Shown here: positions 1-14,400 of the stretch, piece by piece
Position numbering within the stretch: the first letter of the stretch is position 1
Layout: each line of letters begins with the position of its first letter
The notes under the pieces: generated by a model
The model's database searches: none
Told to the model about the DNA's origin: nothing
Seen by the model: the letters and a program-made list of their open reading frames with translations, nothing else
From: Odiellus spinosus
Taxonomy: Eukaryota; Arthropoda; Arachnida; Opiliones; Phalangiidae
DNA length: 64,000 nucleotides
Assembly: GCA_963920705.1 (NCBI GenBank)
Contig: CAWUCO010000060.1
Span: forward strand, 1,550,001-1,614,000
Reading direction: 5' to 3'
Position numbers and translations under genes: made by a program

Positions 1-51
1 GGAAAAATACTTGGGAAATTTGTGGATCTTTACTTGGGAAATTTGTGGATC

Positions 52-2968
52 TATACTTGGGAAATTTGTAAATCTATACTTGGGAAATTTGTAAATCTAT
101 ACTTGGGAAATTTGTAAATCTATACTTGGGAAATTTGTAAATCTATACTTGGGAAATTTGTAAATCTATACTTGGGAAATTTGTAAATCTATACTTGGGA
201 AATTTGTAAATCTATACTTGGGATATTTGTAAATCTATACTTGGGAAATTTGTAAATCGATACTTGGGAAATTTGTAAATCTATACTTGGAATATTTGTA
301 AATCTATACTTGGGAAATTTGTAAATCTATACTTGGGAAATTTGTGGATCTATACTTGTGAAATTTGTGGATCTATACTTTGAAAATTTGTAAATCTATA
401 CTTGGGAAATTTGTGGATCTATACTTGGGAAATTTGTAAATCTATACTTGGGAAATTTGTAAATCTATACTTGTGAAATTTGTAAAAATACTTGGGAAAT
501 TTGTGGATCTATGCTTGGGAAATTTGTGGATCTATAATTTGGAAATTTGTAAATCTATACTTGGGAAATTTGTGGATCTATACTTGGGAAATTTGTAAAT
601 CTATACTTGGGAAATTTGTAAATCTATACTTGGGATATTTGTAAATCTATACTTGGGAAATTTGTAAATCTATACTTGGGAAATTTGTAAATCTATACTA
701 GGGAAATTTGTAAATCTATACTTGGGAAATTTGAAAATCTATACTTGGGAAATTTGTAAATCTATACTTGGGATATTTGTAAATCTATACTTGGGAAATT
801 TGTAAATCTATACTTGGGAAATTTGTAAATCTATACTTGGGAAATTTGTAAATCTATACTTTGGAAATTTGTAAATCTATACTTTGGAAATTTGTAAATC
901 TATACTTGGGAAATTAGTATATCTATACTTGGGAAATTTGTAAATCTATACTTGGGAAATTTGTGGATCTATACTTTGGAAATTTGTAAATCTATACTTG
1001 GGAAATTTGTAAATCTATACTTGGGAAATTTGTAAATCTATACTTGGGAAATTTGTAAATCTATACTTGGGAAATTTCTAAATCTATACTTGGGAAATTT
1101 GTAAATCTATACTTGTAAAATTTGTAAATCTATACTTGGGAAATTTGTGGATCTATACTTGGGAAATTTGTGGATCTATACTTGGGAAATTTATGGATCT
1201 ATACTTGGGACATTTGTGGATCTATACTTGGGAAATTTGTAGATCTATACTTGGGAAATTTGTGGATCTATACTTGGGAAATTTGTAAATCTATACTTGG
1301 GAAATTTGTAAATCTATACTTGGAAAATTTGTAAATCTATACTTGGAATATTTGTAAATCTATACTTGGGAAATTTGTAAATCTATACTTGTGAAATTTG
1401 TAAAACTATACTTGGGAAATTTGTGGATCTATACTTGTGAAATTTGTGGATCTATACTTTGGAAATTTGTAAATCTATACTTGGGAAATTTGTGGATCTA
1501 TACTTGGGAAATTTGTAAATCTATACTTGGGAAATTTGTAAATCTATACTTGGGAAATTTGTAAATCTATACTTGTAAAATTTGTAAATCTATACTTGGG
1601 AAATTTGTGGATCTATACTTGGGAAATTTGTGGATCTATACTTGGGACATTTGTGGATCTATACTTGGGAAATTTGTGGATCTATACTTGGGAAATTTGT
1701 GGATCTATACTTGGGAAATTTGTAAATCTATACTTGGGAAATTTGTAAATCTATACTTGGAAAATTTGTAAATCTATACTTGGGAAATTTGTAAATCTAT
1801 ACTTGTGAAATTTGTAAAACTATACTTGGGAAATTTGTGGATCTATACTTGTGAAATTTGTGGATCTATACTTGGGAAATTTGTAAATCTATACTTGGGA
1901 AATTTGTAAATCTATACTTGTGAAATTTGTAAAAATACTTGGGAAATTTGTGGATCTATGCTTGGGAAATTTGTGGATCTATAATTTGGAAATTTGTAAA
2001 TCTATACTTGGGAAATTTGTGGATCTATACTTGGGAAATTTGTAAATCTATACTTGGGAAATTTGTAAATCTATACTTGGGATATTTGTAAATCTATACT
2101 TGGGAAATTTGTAAATCTATACTTGGGAAATTTGTAAATCTATACTTGGGAAATTTGTAAATCTATACTTGGGAAATTTGTAAATCTATACTTGGGAAAT
2201 TTGTAAATCTATACTTGGGATATTTGTAAATCTATACTTGGGAAATTTGTAAATCTATACTTGGGAAATTTGTAAATCTATACTTGGGAAATTTGTAAAT
2301 CTATACTTTGGAAATTTGTAAATCTATACTTTGGAAATTTGTAAATCTATACTTGGGAAATTAGTATATCTATACTTGGGAAATTTGTAAATCTATACTT
2401 GGGAAATTTGTGGATCTATACTTTGGAAATTTGTAAATCTATACTTGGGAAATTTGTAAATCTATACTTGGGAAATTTGTAAATCTATACTTGGGAAATT
2501 TGTAAATCTATACTTGGGAAATTTGTAAATCTATACTTGGGAAATTTGTAAATCTATACTTGTAAAATTTGTAAATCTATACTTGGGAAATTTGTGGATC
2601 TATACTTGGGAAATTTGTGGATCTATACTTGGGAAATTTATGGATCTATACTTGGGACATTTGTGGATCTATACTTGGGAAATTTGTGGATCTATACTTG
2701 GGAAATTTGTGGATCTATACTTGGGAAATTTGTAAATCTATACTTGGGAAATTTGTAAATCTATACTTGGAAAATTTGTAAATCTATACTTGGAATATTT
2801 GTAAATCTATACTTGGGAAATTTGTAAATCTATACTTGTGAAATTTGTAAAACTATACTTGGGAAATTTGTGGATCTATACTTGTGAAATTTGTGGATCT
2901 ATACTTTGGAAATTTGTAAATCTATACTTGGGAAATTTGTGGATCTATACTTGGGAAATTTGTAAATC
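52..2968. repeat. Domain A 2,917-bp HOR unit, copy 1
   Basis: This unit matches the next 2,917 bases almost base for base. Shared landmarks are a rare ATCGAT tail near 257 and 3174, a CTAGGG monomer near 700 and 3617, and AAAAATAC deletion monomers at 484/3401 and 1931/4848. The unit has two related halves of about 1.45 kb, each with one 21-bp monomer. The first half carries CTAGGG and TTGAAAATC variants that the second lacks. AA-type monomers dominate, so no long open frame occurs. Bases 1-51 match the end of the unit only loosely and belong to an earlier unit cut by the window edge. Boundaries are good to about one or two monomers. Confidence 0.85.
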
Positions 2969-5885
2969 TATACTTGGGAAATTTGTAAATCTATACTTGG
3001 GAAATTTGTAAATCTATACTTGGGAAATTTGTAAATCTATACTTGGGAAATTTGTAAATCTATACTTGGGAAATTTGTAAATCTATACTTGGGAAATTTG
3101 TAAATCTATACTTGGGAAATTTGTAAATCTATACTTGGGATATTTGTAAATCTATACTTGGGAAATTTGTAAATCGATACTTGGGAAATTTGTAAATCTA
3201 TACTTGGAATATTTGTAAATCTATACTTGGGAAATTTGTAAATCTATACTTGGGAAATTTGTGGATCTATACTTGTGAAATTTGTGGATCTATACTTTGA
3301 AAATTTGTAAATCTATACTTGGGAAATTTGTGGATCTATACTTGGGAAATTTGTAAATCTATACTTGGGAAATTTGTAAATCTATACTTGTGAAATTTGT
3401 AAAAATACTTGGGAAATTTGTGGATCTATGCTTGGGAAATTTGTGGATCTATAATTTGGAAATTTGTAAATCTATACTTGGGAAATTTGTGGATCTATAC
3501 TTGGGAAATTTGTAAATCTATACTTGGGAAATTTGTAAATCTATACTTGGGATATTTGTAAATCTATACTTGGGAAATTTGTAAATCTATACTTGGGAAA
3601 TTTGTAAATCTATACTAGGGAAATTTGTAAATCTATACTTGGGAAATTTGAAAATCTATACTTGGGAAATTTGTAAATCTATACTTGGGATATTTGTAAA
3701 TCTATACTTGGGAAATTTGTAAATCTATACTTGGGAAATTTGTAAATCTATACTTGGGAAATTTGTAAATCTATACTTTGGAAATTTGTAAATCTATACT
3801 TTGGAAATTTGTAAATCTATACTTGGGAAATTAGTATATCTATACTTGGGAAATTTGTAAATCTATACTTGGGAAATTTGTGGATCTATACTTTGGAAAT
3901 TTGTAAATCTATACTTGGGAAATTTGTAAATCTATACTTGGGAAATTTGTAAATCTATACTTGGGAAATTTGTAAATCTATACTTGGGAAATTTCTAAAT
4001 CTATACTTGGGAAATTTGTAAATCTATACTTGTAAAATTTGTAAATCTATACTTGGGAAATTTGTGGATGTATACTTGGGAAATTTGTGGATCTATACTT
4101 GGGAAATTTATGGATCTATACTTGGGACATTTGTGGATCTATACTTGGGAAATTTGTAGATCTATACTTGGGAAATTTGTGGATCTATACTTGGGAAATT
4201 TGTAAATCTATACTTGGGAAATTTGTAAATCTATACTTGGAAAATTTGTAAATCTATACTTGGAATATTTGTAAATCTATACTTGGGAAATTTGTAAATC
4301 TATACTTGTGAAATTTGTAAAACTATACTTGGGAAATTTGTGGATCTATACTTGTGAAATTTGTGGATCTATACTTTGGAAATTTGTAAATCTATACTTG
4401 GGAAATTTGTGGATCTATACTTGGGAAATTTGTAAATCTATACTTGGGAAATTTGTAAATCTATACTTGGGAAATTTGTAAATCTATACTTGTAAAATTT
4501 GTAAATCTATACTTGGGAAATTTGTGGATCTATACTTGGGAAATTTGTGGATCTATACTTGGGACATTTGTGGATCTATACTTGGGAAATTTGTGGATCT
4601 ATACTTGGGAAATTTGTGGATCTATACTTGGGAAATTTGTAAATCTATACTTGGGAAATTTGTAAATCTATACTTGGAAAATTTGTAAATCTATACTTGG
4701 GAAATTTGTAAATCTATACTTGTGAAATTTGTAAAACTATACTTGGGAAATTTGTGGATCTATACTTGTGAAATTTGTGGATCTATACTTGGGAAATTTG
4801 TAAATCTATACTTGGGAAATTTGTAAATCTATACTTGTGAAATTTGTAAAAATACTTGGGAAATTTGTGGATCTATGCTTGGGAAATTTGTGGATCTATA
4901 ATTTGGAAATTTGTAAATCTATACTTGGGAAATTTGTGGATCTATACTTGGGAAATTTGTAAATCTATACTTGGGAAATTTGTAAATCTATACTTGGGAT
5001 ATTTGTAAATCTATGCTTGGGAAATTTGTAAATCTATACTTGGGAAATTTGTAAATCTATACTTGGGAAATTTGTAAATCTATACTTGGGAAATTTGTAA
5101 ATCTATACTTGGGAAATTTGTAAATCTATACTTGGGATATTTGTAAATCTATACTTGGGAAATTTGTAAATCTATACTTGGGAAATTTGTAAATCTATAC
5201 TTGGGAAATTTGTAAATCTATACTTTGGAAATTTGTAAATCTATACTTTGGAAATTTGTAAATCTATACTTGGGAAATTAGTATATCTATACTTGGGAAA
5301 TTTGTAAATCTATACTTGGGAAATTTGTGGATCTATACTTTGGAAATTTGTAAATCTATACTTGGGAAATTTGTAAATCTATACTTGGGAAATTTGTAAA
5401 TCTATACTTGGGAAATTTGTAAATCTATACTTGGGAAATTTGTAAATCTATACTTGGGAAATTTGTAAATCTATACTTGTAAAATTTGTAAATCTATACT
5501 TGGGAAATTTGTGGATCTATACTTGGGAAATTTGTGGATCTATACTTGGGAAATTTATGGATCTATACTTGGGACATTTGTGGATCTATACTTGGGAAAT
5601 TTGTGGATCTATACTTGGGAAATTTGTGGATCTATACTTGGGAAATTTGTAAATCTATACTTGGGAAATTTGTAAATCTATACTTGGAAAATTTGTAAAT
5701 CTATACTTGGAATATTTGTAAATCTATACTTGGGAAATTTGTAAATCTATACTTGTGAAATTTGTAAAACTATACTTGGGAAATTTGTGGATCTATACTT
5801 GTGAAATTTGTGGATCTATACTTTGGAAATTTGTAAATCTATACTTGGGAAATTTGTGGATCTATACTTGGGAAATTTGTAAATC
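2969..5885. repeat. Domain A 2,917-bp HOR unit, copy 2
   Basis: This is the second tandem copy of the unit to its left. I noticed only a couple of substitutions: a GATGTATAC tail near 4068 and an ATGCTT near 5015 where the first copy has ATCTATAC and ATACTT. The match continues to about 5938, where the first copy goes on with AA-type monomers and this one switches to a TTGTAAAATTT monomer typical of the other half-unit. Such near-identity across almost 3 kb suggests recent amplification. Confidence 0.83.
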
Positions 5886-6504
5886 TATACTTGGGAAATT
5901 TGTAAATCTATACTTGGGAAATTTGTAAATCTATACTTGTAAAATTTGTAAATCTATACTTGGGAAATTTGTGGATCTATACTTGGGAAATTTGTGGATC
6001 TATACTTGGGACATTTGTGGATCTATACTTGGGAAATTTGTGGATCTATACTTGGGAAATTTGTGGATCTATACTTGGGAAATTTGTAAATCTATACTTG
6101 GGAAATTTGTAAATCTATACTTGGAAAATTTGTAAATCTATACTTGGGAAATTTGTAAATCTATACTTGTGAAATTTGTAAAACTATACTTGGGAAATTT
6201 GTGGATCTATACTTGTGAAATTTGTGGATCTATACTTTGGAAATTTGTAAATCTATACTTGGGAAATTTGTGGATCTATACTTGGGAAATTTGTAAATCT
6301 ATACTTGGGAAATTTGTAAATCTATACTTGTGAAATTTGTAAAAATACTTGGGAAATTTGTGGATCTATAATTTGGAAATTTGTAAATCTATACTTGGGA
6401 AATTTGTGGATCTATACTTGGGAAATTTGTAAATCTATACTTGGGAAATTTGTAAATCTATACTTGGGAAATTTGTAAATCTATACTTGGGAAATTTGTA
6501 AATC
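5265..6504. repeat. 1,240-bp HOR unit, copy 1 (overlaps end of domain A unit)
   Basis: Landmarks recur 1,240 bp apart: the TTAGTATATC monomer near 5279 and 6519, the TTGTAAAATTT monomer near 5938 and 7178, and the AAAAATAC deletion monomer at 6341 and 7581. 1,240 equals 54 monomers minus 2 bp, as expected with one 21-bp monomer per unit. The unit begins inside the preceding 2,917-bp copy, so this duplication came after, or was laid over, that one. Confidence 0.78.
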
Positions 6505-7744
6505 TATACTTGGGAAATTAGTATATCTATACTTGGGAAATTTGTAAATCTATACTTGGGAAATTTGTGGATCTATACTTTGGAAATTTGTAAATCTATA
6601 CTTGGGAAATTTGTAAATCTATACTTGGGAAATTTGTAAATCTATACTTGGGAAATTTGTAAATCTATACTTGGGAAATTTGTAAATCTATACTTGGGAA
6701 ATTTGTAAATCTATACTTGTAAAATTTGTAAATCTATACTTGGGAAATTTGTGGATCTATACTTGGGAAATTTGTGGATCTATACTTGGGAAATTTATGG
6801 ATCTATACTTGGGACATTTGTGGATCTATACTTGGGAAATTTGTGGATCTATACTTGGGAAATTTGTGGATCTATACTTGGGAAATTTGTAAATCTATAC
6901 TTGGGAAATTTGTAAATCTATACTTGGAAAATTTGTAAATCTATACTTGGAATATTTGTAAATCTATACTTGGGAAATTTGTAAATCTATACTTGTGAAA
7001 TTTGTAAAACTATACTTGGGAAATTTGTGGATCTATACTTGTGAAATTTGTGGATCTATACTTTGGAAATTTGTAAATCTATACTTGGGAAATTTGTGGA
7101 TCTATACTTGGGAAATTTGTAAATCTATACTTGGGAAATTTGTAAATCTATACTTGGGAAATTTGTAAATCTATACTTGTAAAATTTGTAAATCTATACT
7201 TGGGAAATTTGTGGATCTATACTTGGGAAATTTGTGGATCTATACTTGGGACATTTGTGGATCTATACTTGGGAAATTTGTGGATCTATACTTGGGAAAT
7301 TTGTGGATCTATACTTGGGAAATTTGTAAATCTATACTTGGGAAATTTGTAAATCTATACTTGGAAAATTTGTAAATCTATACTTGGGAAATTTGTAAAT
7401 CTATACTTGTGAAATTTGTAAAACTATACTTGGGAAATTTGTGGATCTATACTTGTGAAATTTGTGGATCTATACTTTGGAAATTTGTAAATCTATACTT
7501 GGGAAATTTGTGGATCTATACTTGGGAAATTTGTAAATCTATACTTGGGAAATTTGTAAATCTATACTTGTGAAATTTGTAAAAATACTTGGGAAATTTG
7601 TGGATCTATAATTTGGAAATTTGTAAATCTATACTTGGGAAATTTGTGGATCTATACTTGGGAAATTTGTAAATCTATACTTGGGAAATTTGTAAATCTA
7701 TACTTGGGAAATTTGTAAATCTATACTTGGGAAATTTGTAAATC
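6505..7744. repeat. 1,240-bp HOR unit, copy 2
   Basis: This tandem copy of the preceding unit follows it until about 7750, where a TTTGGAAAT monomer replaces the expected TTGGGAAAT and domain B begins. From 6341 onward the deletion monomer is followed directly by the ATAATTTGG monomer; the intervening ATGCTTGGG monomer found in the four earlier units is gone. Confidence 0.76.
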
Positions 7745-10700
7745 TATACTTTGGAAATTTGTAAATCTATACTTGGGAAATTTGTAAATCTATACTTGGG
7801 AAATTTGTAAATCTATACTTGGGAAATTTGTAAATCTATACTTGGGAAATTTGTAAATCTATACTTGGGAAATTTGTAAATCTATACTTGAGAAATTTGT
7901 AAATCTATACTTGGGATATTTGTAAATCTATACTTGGGAAATTTGTAAATCTATACTTGGGAAATTTGTAAATCTATACTTGGGAAATTTGTAATTCTAT
8001 ACTTGGTTAATTTGTAAATCTATACTTGGGAAATTAGTATATCTATACTTGCGAAATTTGTAAATCTATACTTGGGAAATTTGTGGATCTATACTTTGGA
8101 AATTTGTAAATCTATACTTGGGAAATTTGTAAATCTATACTTGGGAAATTTGTAAATCTATACTTGGGAAATTTGTAAATCTATACTTGGGAAATTTGTA
8201 AATCTATACTTGTAAAATTTGTAAATCTATACTTGGGAAATTTGTGGATCTATACTTGGGAAATTTGTGGATCTATACTTGGGACATTTGTGGATCTATA
8301 CTTGGGAAATTTGTGGATCTATACTTGGGAAATTTGTGGATCTATACTTGGAAAATTTGTAAATCTATACTTGGGAAATTTGTAAATCTATACTTGGAAA
8401 ATTTGTAAATCTATACTTGGGAAATTTGTAAATCTATACTTGTGAAATTTGTAAAACTATACTTGGGAAATTTGTGGATCTATACTTGTGAAATTTGTGG
8501 ATCTATACTTTGGAAATTTGTAAATCTATACTTGGGAAATTTGTGGATCTATACTTGGGAAATTTGTAAATCTATACTTGGGAAATTTGTAAATCTATAC
8601 TTGTGAAATTTGTAAAAATACTTGGGAAATTTGTGGATCTATAATTTGGAAATTTGTAAATCTATACTTGGGAAATTTGTGGATCTATACTTGGGAAATT
8701 TGTAAATCTATACTTGGGAAATTTGTAAATCTATACTTGGGAAATTTGTAAATCTATACTTGGGAAATTTGTAAATCTATACTTTGGAAATTTGTAAATC
8801 TATACTTGGGAAATTTGTAAATCTATACTTGGGAAATTTGTAAATCTATACTTGGGAAATTTGTAAATCTATACTTGAGAAATTTGTAAATCTATACTTG
8901 GGATATTTGTAAATCTATACTTGGGATATTTGTAAATCTATACTTGGGAAATTTGTAAATCTATACTTGGGAAATTTGTAATTCTATACTTGGTTAATTT
9001 GTAAATCTATACTTGGGAAATTAGTATATCTATACTTGCGAAATTTGTAAATCTATACTTGGGAAATTTGTGGATCTATACTTTGGAAATTTGTAAATCT
9101 ATACTTGGGAAATTTGTAAATCTATACTTGGGAAATTTGTAAATCTATACTTGGAAAATTTGTAAATCTATACTTGGGAAATTTGTAAATCTATACTTGT
9201 AAAATTTGTAAATCTATACTTGGGAAATTTGTGGATCTATACTTGGGAAATTTGTGGATCTATACTTGGGACATTTGTGGATCTATACTTGGGAAATTTG
9301 TGGATCTATACTTGGGAAATTTGTGGATCTATACTTGGGAAATTTGTAAATCTATACTTGGGAAATTTGTAAATCTATACTTGGAAAATTTGTAAATCTA
9401 TACTTGGAATATTTGTAAATCTATACTTGGGAAATTTGTAAATCTATACTTGTGAAATTTGTAAAACTATACTTGGGAAATTTGTGGATCTATACTTGTG
9501 AAATTTGTGGATCCATACTTTGGAAATTTGTAAATCTATACTTGGGAAATTTGTGGATCTATACTTGGGAAATTTGTAAATCTATACTTGGGAAATTTGT
9601 AAATCTATACTTTGGAAATTTGTAAATCTATACTTGGGAAATTTGTAAATCTATACTTGGGAAATTTGTAAATCTATACTTGGGAAATTTGTAAATCTAT
9701 ACTTGGGAAATTTGTAAATCTATACTTGGGAAATTTGTAAATCTATACTTGGGAAATTTGTAAATCTATACTTGGGAAATTTGTAAATCTATACTTGGGA
9801 TATTTGTAAATCTATACTTGGGAAATTTGTAAATCTATACTTGGGAAATTTGTAAATCTATACTTGGGAAATTTGTAATTCTATACTTGGTTAATTTGTA
9901 AATCTATACTTGGGAAATTTGTAAATCTATACTTGGGAAATTTTTAAATCTATACTTGGGAAATTTGTGGATCTATACTTTGGAAATTTGTAAATCTATA
10001 CTTGAGAAATTTGTAAATCTATACTTAGGAAATTTGTGGATCTATACTTGGGAAATTTGTGGATCTATACTTGTGAAATTTGTGGATCTATACTTTGGAA
10101 ATTTGTAAATCTATACTTGGGAAATTTGTGGATCTATACTTGGGAAATTTGTAAATCTATACTTGGGAAATTTGTAAATCTATACTTGTGAAATTTGTAA
10201 AAATACTTGGGAAATTTGTGGATCTATAATTTGGAAATTTGTAAATCTTTACTTGGGAAATTTGTGGATCTATACTTGGGAAATTTGTAAATCTATACTT
10301 GGGAAATTTGTAAATCTATACTTGGGAAATTTGTAAATCTATACTTGGGAAATTTGTAAATCTATACTTGGGAAATTTGTAAATCTATACTTTGGAAATT
10401 TGTAAATCTATACTTGGGAAATTTGTAAATCTATACTTGGGAAATTTGTAAATCTATACTTGGGAAATTTGTAAATCTATACTTGGGAAATTTGTAAATC
10501 TATACTTGGGAAATTTGTAAATCTATACTTGAGAAATTTGTAAATCTATACTTGGGATATTTGTAAATCTATACTTGGGAAATTTGTAAATCTATACTTG
10601 GGAAATTTGTAAATCTATACTTGGGAAATTTGTAATTCTATACTTGGTTAATTTGTAAATCTATACTTGGGAAATTAGTATATCTATACTTGCGAAATTT

Positions 10701-11479
10701 GTAAATCTATACTTGGGAAATTTGTGGATCTATACTTTGGAAATTTGTAAATCTATACTTGGGAAATTTGTAAATCTATACTTGGGAAATTTGTAAATCT
10801 ATACTTGGGAAATTTGTAAATCTATACTTGGGAAATTTGTGGATCTATACTTGGGAAATTTGTGGATCTATACTTGGGAAATTTGTGGATCTATACTTGG
10901 GAAATTTGTGGATCTATACTTGGAAAATTTGTAAATCTATACTTGGGAAATTTGTAAATCTATACTTGGAAAATTTGTAAATCTATACTTGGGAAATTTG
11001 TAAATCTATACTTGTGAAATTTGTAAAACTATACTTGGGAAATTTGTGGATCTATACTTGTGAAATTTGTGGATCTATACTTTGGAAATTTGTAAATCTA
11101 TACTTGGGAAATTTGTGGATCTATACTTGGGAAATTTGTAAATCTATACTTGGGAAATTTGTAAATCTATACTTGTGAAATTTGTAAAAATACTTGGGAA
11201 ATTTGTGGATCTATAATTTGGAAATTTGTAAATCTATACTTGGGAAATTTGTGGATCTATACTTGGGAAATTTGTAAATCTATACTTGGGAAATTTGTAA
11301 ATCTATACTTGGGAAATTTGTAAATCTATACTTGGGAAATTTGTAAATCTATACTTTGGAAATTTGTAAATCTATACTTGGGAAATTTGTAAATCTATAC
11401 TTGGGAAATTTGTAAATCTATACTTGGGAAATTTGTAAATCTATACTTGGGAAATTTGTAAATCTATACTTGAGAAATT
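7745..11479. repeat. Domain B: HOR units of about 1.0-1.6 kb
   Basis: AAAAATAC deletion monomers at 7581, 8614, 10199 and 11186 mark units of 1,033, 1,585 and 987 bp. Each length is a multiple of 23 minus 2. Two new monomers appear here and persist to about 21.3 kb: a pair reading GTAATTCTAT then TTGGTTAATTT (first near 7990), and TTGCGAAATTT just after the TTAGTATATC monomer. The 1,033 plus 1,585 bp pair resembles the 987 plus 1,516 bp pair of domain C with two and three extra monomers. Domain B may therefore be an older relative of the 4.9-kb unit; that link is inferred from landmark order. Confidence 0.72.
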
Positions 11480-14400
11480 TGTAAATCTATACTTGGGATA
11501 TTTGTAAATCTATACTTGGGAAATTTGTAAATCTATACTTGGGAAATTTGTAATTCTATACTTGGTTAATTTGTAAATCTATACTTGGGAAATTAGTATA
11601 TCTATACTTGCGAAATTTGTAAATCTATACTTGGGAAATTTGTGGATCTATACTTTGGAAATTTGTAAATCTATACTTGGGAAATTTGTAAATCTATACT
11701 TGGGAAATTTGTAAATCTATACTTGGGAAATTTGTAAATCTATACTTGGGAAATTTGTAAATCTATACTTGTAAAATTTGTAAATCTATACTTGGGAAAT
11801 TTGTGGATCTATACTTGGGAAATTTGTGGATCTATACTTGGGACATTTGTGGATCTATACTTGGGAAATTTGTGGATCTATACTTGGGAAATTTGTGGAT
11901 CTATACTTGGGAAATTTGTAAATCTATACTTGGGAAATTTGTAAATCTATACTTGGAAAATTTGTAAATCTATACTTGGAATATTTGTAAATCTATACTT
12001 GGGAAATTTGTAAATCTATACTTGTGAAATTTGTAAAACTATACTTGGGAAATTTGTGGATCTATACTTGTGAAATTTGTGGATCCATACTTTGGAAATT
12101 TGTAAATCTATACTTGGGAAATTTGTGGATCTATACTTGGGAAATTTGTAAATCTATACTTGGGAAATTTGTAAATCTATACTTGTGAAATTTGTAAAAA
12201 TACTTGGGAAATTTGTGGATCTATAATTTGGAAATTTGTAAATCTATACTTGGGAAATTTGTGGATCTATACTTGGGAAATTTGTAAATCTATACTTGGG
12301 AAATTTGTAAATCTATACTTGGGAAATTTGTAAATCTATACTTGGGAAATTTGTAAATCTATACTTTGGAAATTTGTAAATCTATACTTGGGAAATTTGT
12401 AAATCTATACTTGGGAAATTTGTAAATCTATACTTGGGAAATTTGTAAATCTATACTTGGGAAATTTGTAAATCTATACTTGGGAAATTTGTAAATCTAT
12501 ACTTGAGAAATTTGTAAATCTATACTTGGGATATTTGTAAATCTATACTTGGGAAATTTGTAAATCTATACTTGGGAAATTTGTAATTCTATACTTGGTT
12601 AATTTGTAAATCTATACTTGGGAAATTAGTATATCTATACTTGCGAAATTTGTAAATCTATACTTGGGAAATTTGTGGATCTATACTTTGGAAATTTGTA
12701 AATCTATACTTGGGAAATTTGTAAATCTATACTTGGGAAATTTGTAAATCTATACTTGGGAAATTTGTAAATCTATACTTGGGAAATTTGTAAATCTATA
12801 CTTGTAAAATTTGTAAATCTATACTTGGGAAATTTGTGGATCTATACTTGGGAAATTTGTGGATCTATACTTGGGAAATTTGTGGATCTATACTTGGGAA
12901 ATTTGTGGATCTATACTTGGAAAATTTGTAAATCTATACTTGGGAAATTTGTAAATCTATACTTGGAAAATTTGTAAATCTATACTTGGGAAATTTGTAA
13001 ATCTATACTTGTGAAATTTGTAAAACTATACTTGGGAAATTTGTGGATCTATACTTGTGAAATTTGTGGATCTATACTTTGGAAATTTGTAAATCTATAC
13101 TTGGGAAATTTGTGGATCTATACTTGGGAAATTTGTAAATCTATACTTGGGAAATTTGTAAATCTATACTTGTGAAATTTGTAAAAATACTTGGGAAATT
13201 TGTGGATCTATAATTTGGAAATTTGTAAATCTATACTTGGGAAATTTGTGGATCTATACTTGGGAAATTTGTAAATCTATACTTGGGAAATTTGTAAATC
13301 TATACTTGGGAAATTTGTAAATCTATACTTGGGAAATTTGTAAATCTATACTTTGGAAATTTGTAAATCTATACTTGGGAAATTTGTAAATCTATACTTG
13401 GGAAATTTGTAAATCTATACTTGGGAAATTTGTAAATCTATACTTGGGAAATTTGTAAATCTATACTTGGGATATTTGTAAATCTATACTTGGGAAATTT
13501 GTAAATCTATACTTGGGAAATTTGTAATTCTATACTTGGTTAATTTGTAAATCTATACTTGGGAAATTAGTATATCTATACTTGCGAAATTTGTAAATCT
13601 ATACTTGGGAAATTTGTGGATCTATACTTTGGAAATTTGTAAATCTATACTTGGGAAATTTGTAAATCTATACTTGGGAAATTTGTAAATCTATACTTGG
13701 GAAATTTGTAAATCTATACTTGGGAAATTTGTAAATCTATACTTGTAAAATTTGTAAATCTATACTTGGGAAATTTGTGGATCTATACTTGGGAAATTTG
13801 TGGATCTATACTTGGGACATTTGTGGATCTATACTTGGGAAATTTGTAAATCTATACTTGGGAAATTTGTAAATCTATACTTGGAAAATTTGTAAATCTA
13901 TACTTGGAATATTTGTAAATCTATACTTGGGAAATTTGTAAATCTATACTTGTGAAATTTGTAAAACTATACTTGGGAAATTTGTGGATCTATACTTGTG
14001 AAATTTGTGGATCCATACTTTGGAAATTTGTAAATCTATACTTGGGAAATTTGTGGATCTATACTTGGGAAATTTGTAAATCTATACTTGGGAAATTTGT
14101 AAATCTATACTTTGGAAATTTGTAAATCTATACTTGGGAAATTTGTAAATCTATACTTGGGAAATTTGTAAATCTATACTTGGGAAATTTGTAAATCTAT
14201 ACTTGGGAAATTTGTAAATCTATACTTGGGAAATTTGTAAATCTATACTTGGGAAATTTGTAAATCTATACTTGGGATATTTGTAAATCTATACTTGGGA
14301 AATTTGTAAATCTATACTTGGGAAATTTGTAAATCTATACTTGGGAAATTTGTAATTCTATACTTGGTTAATTTGTAAATCTATACTTGGGAAATTTGTA

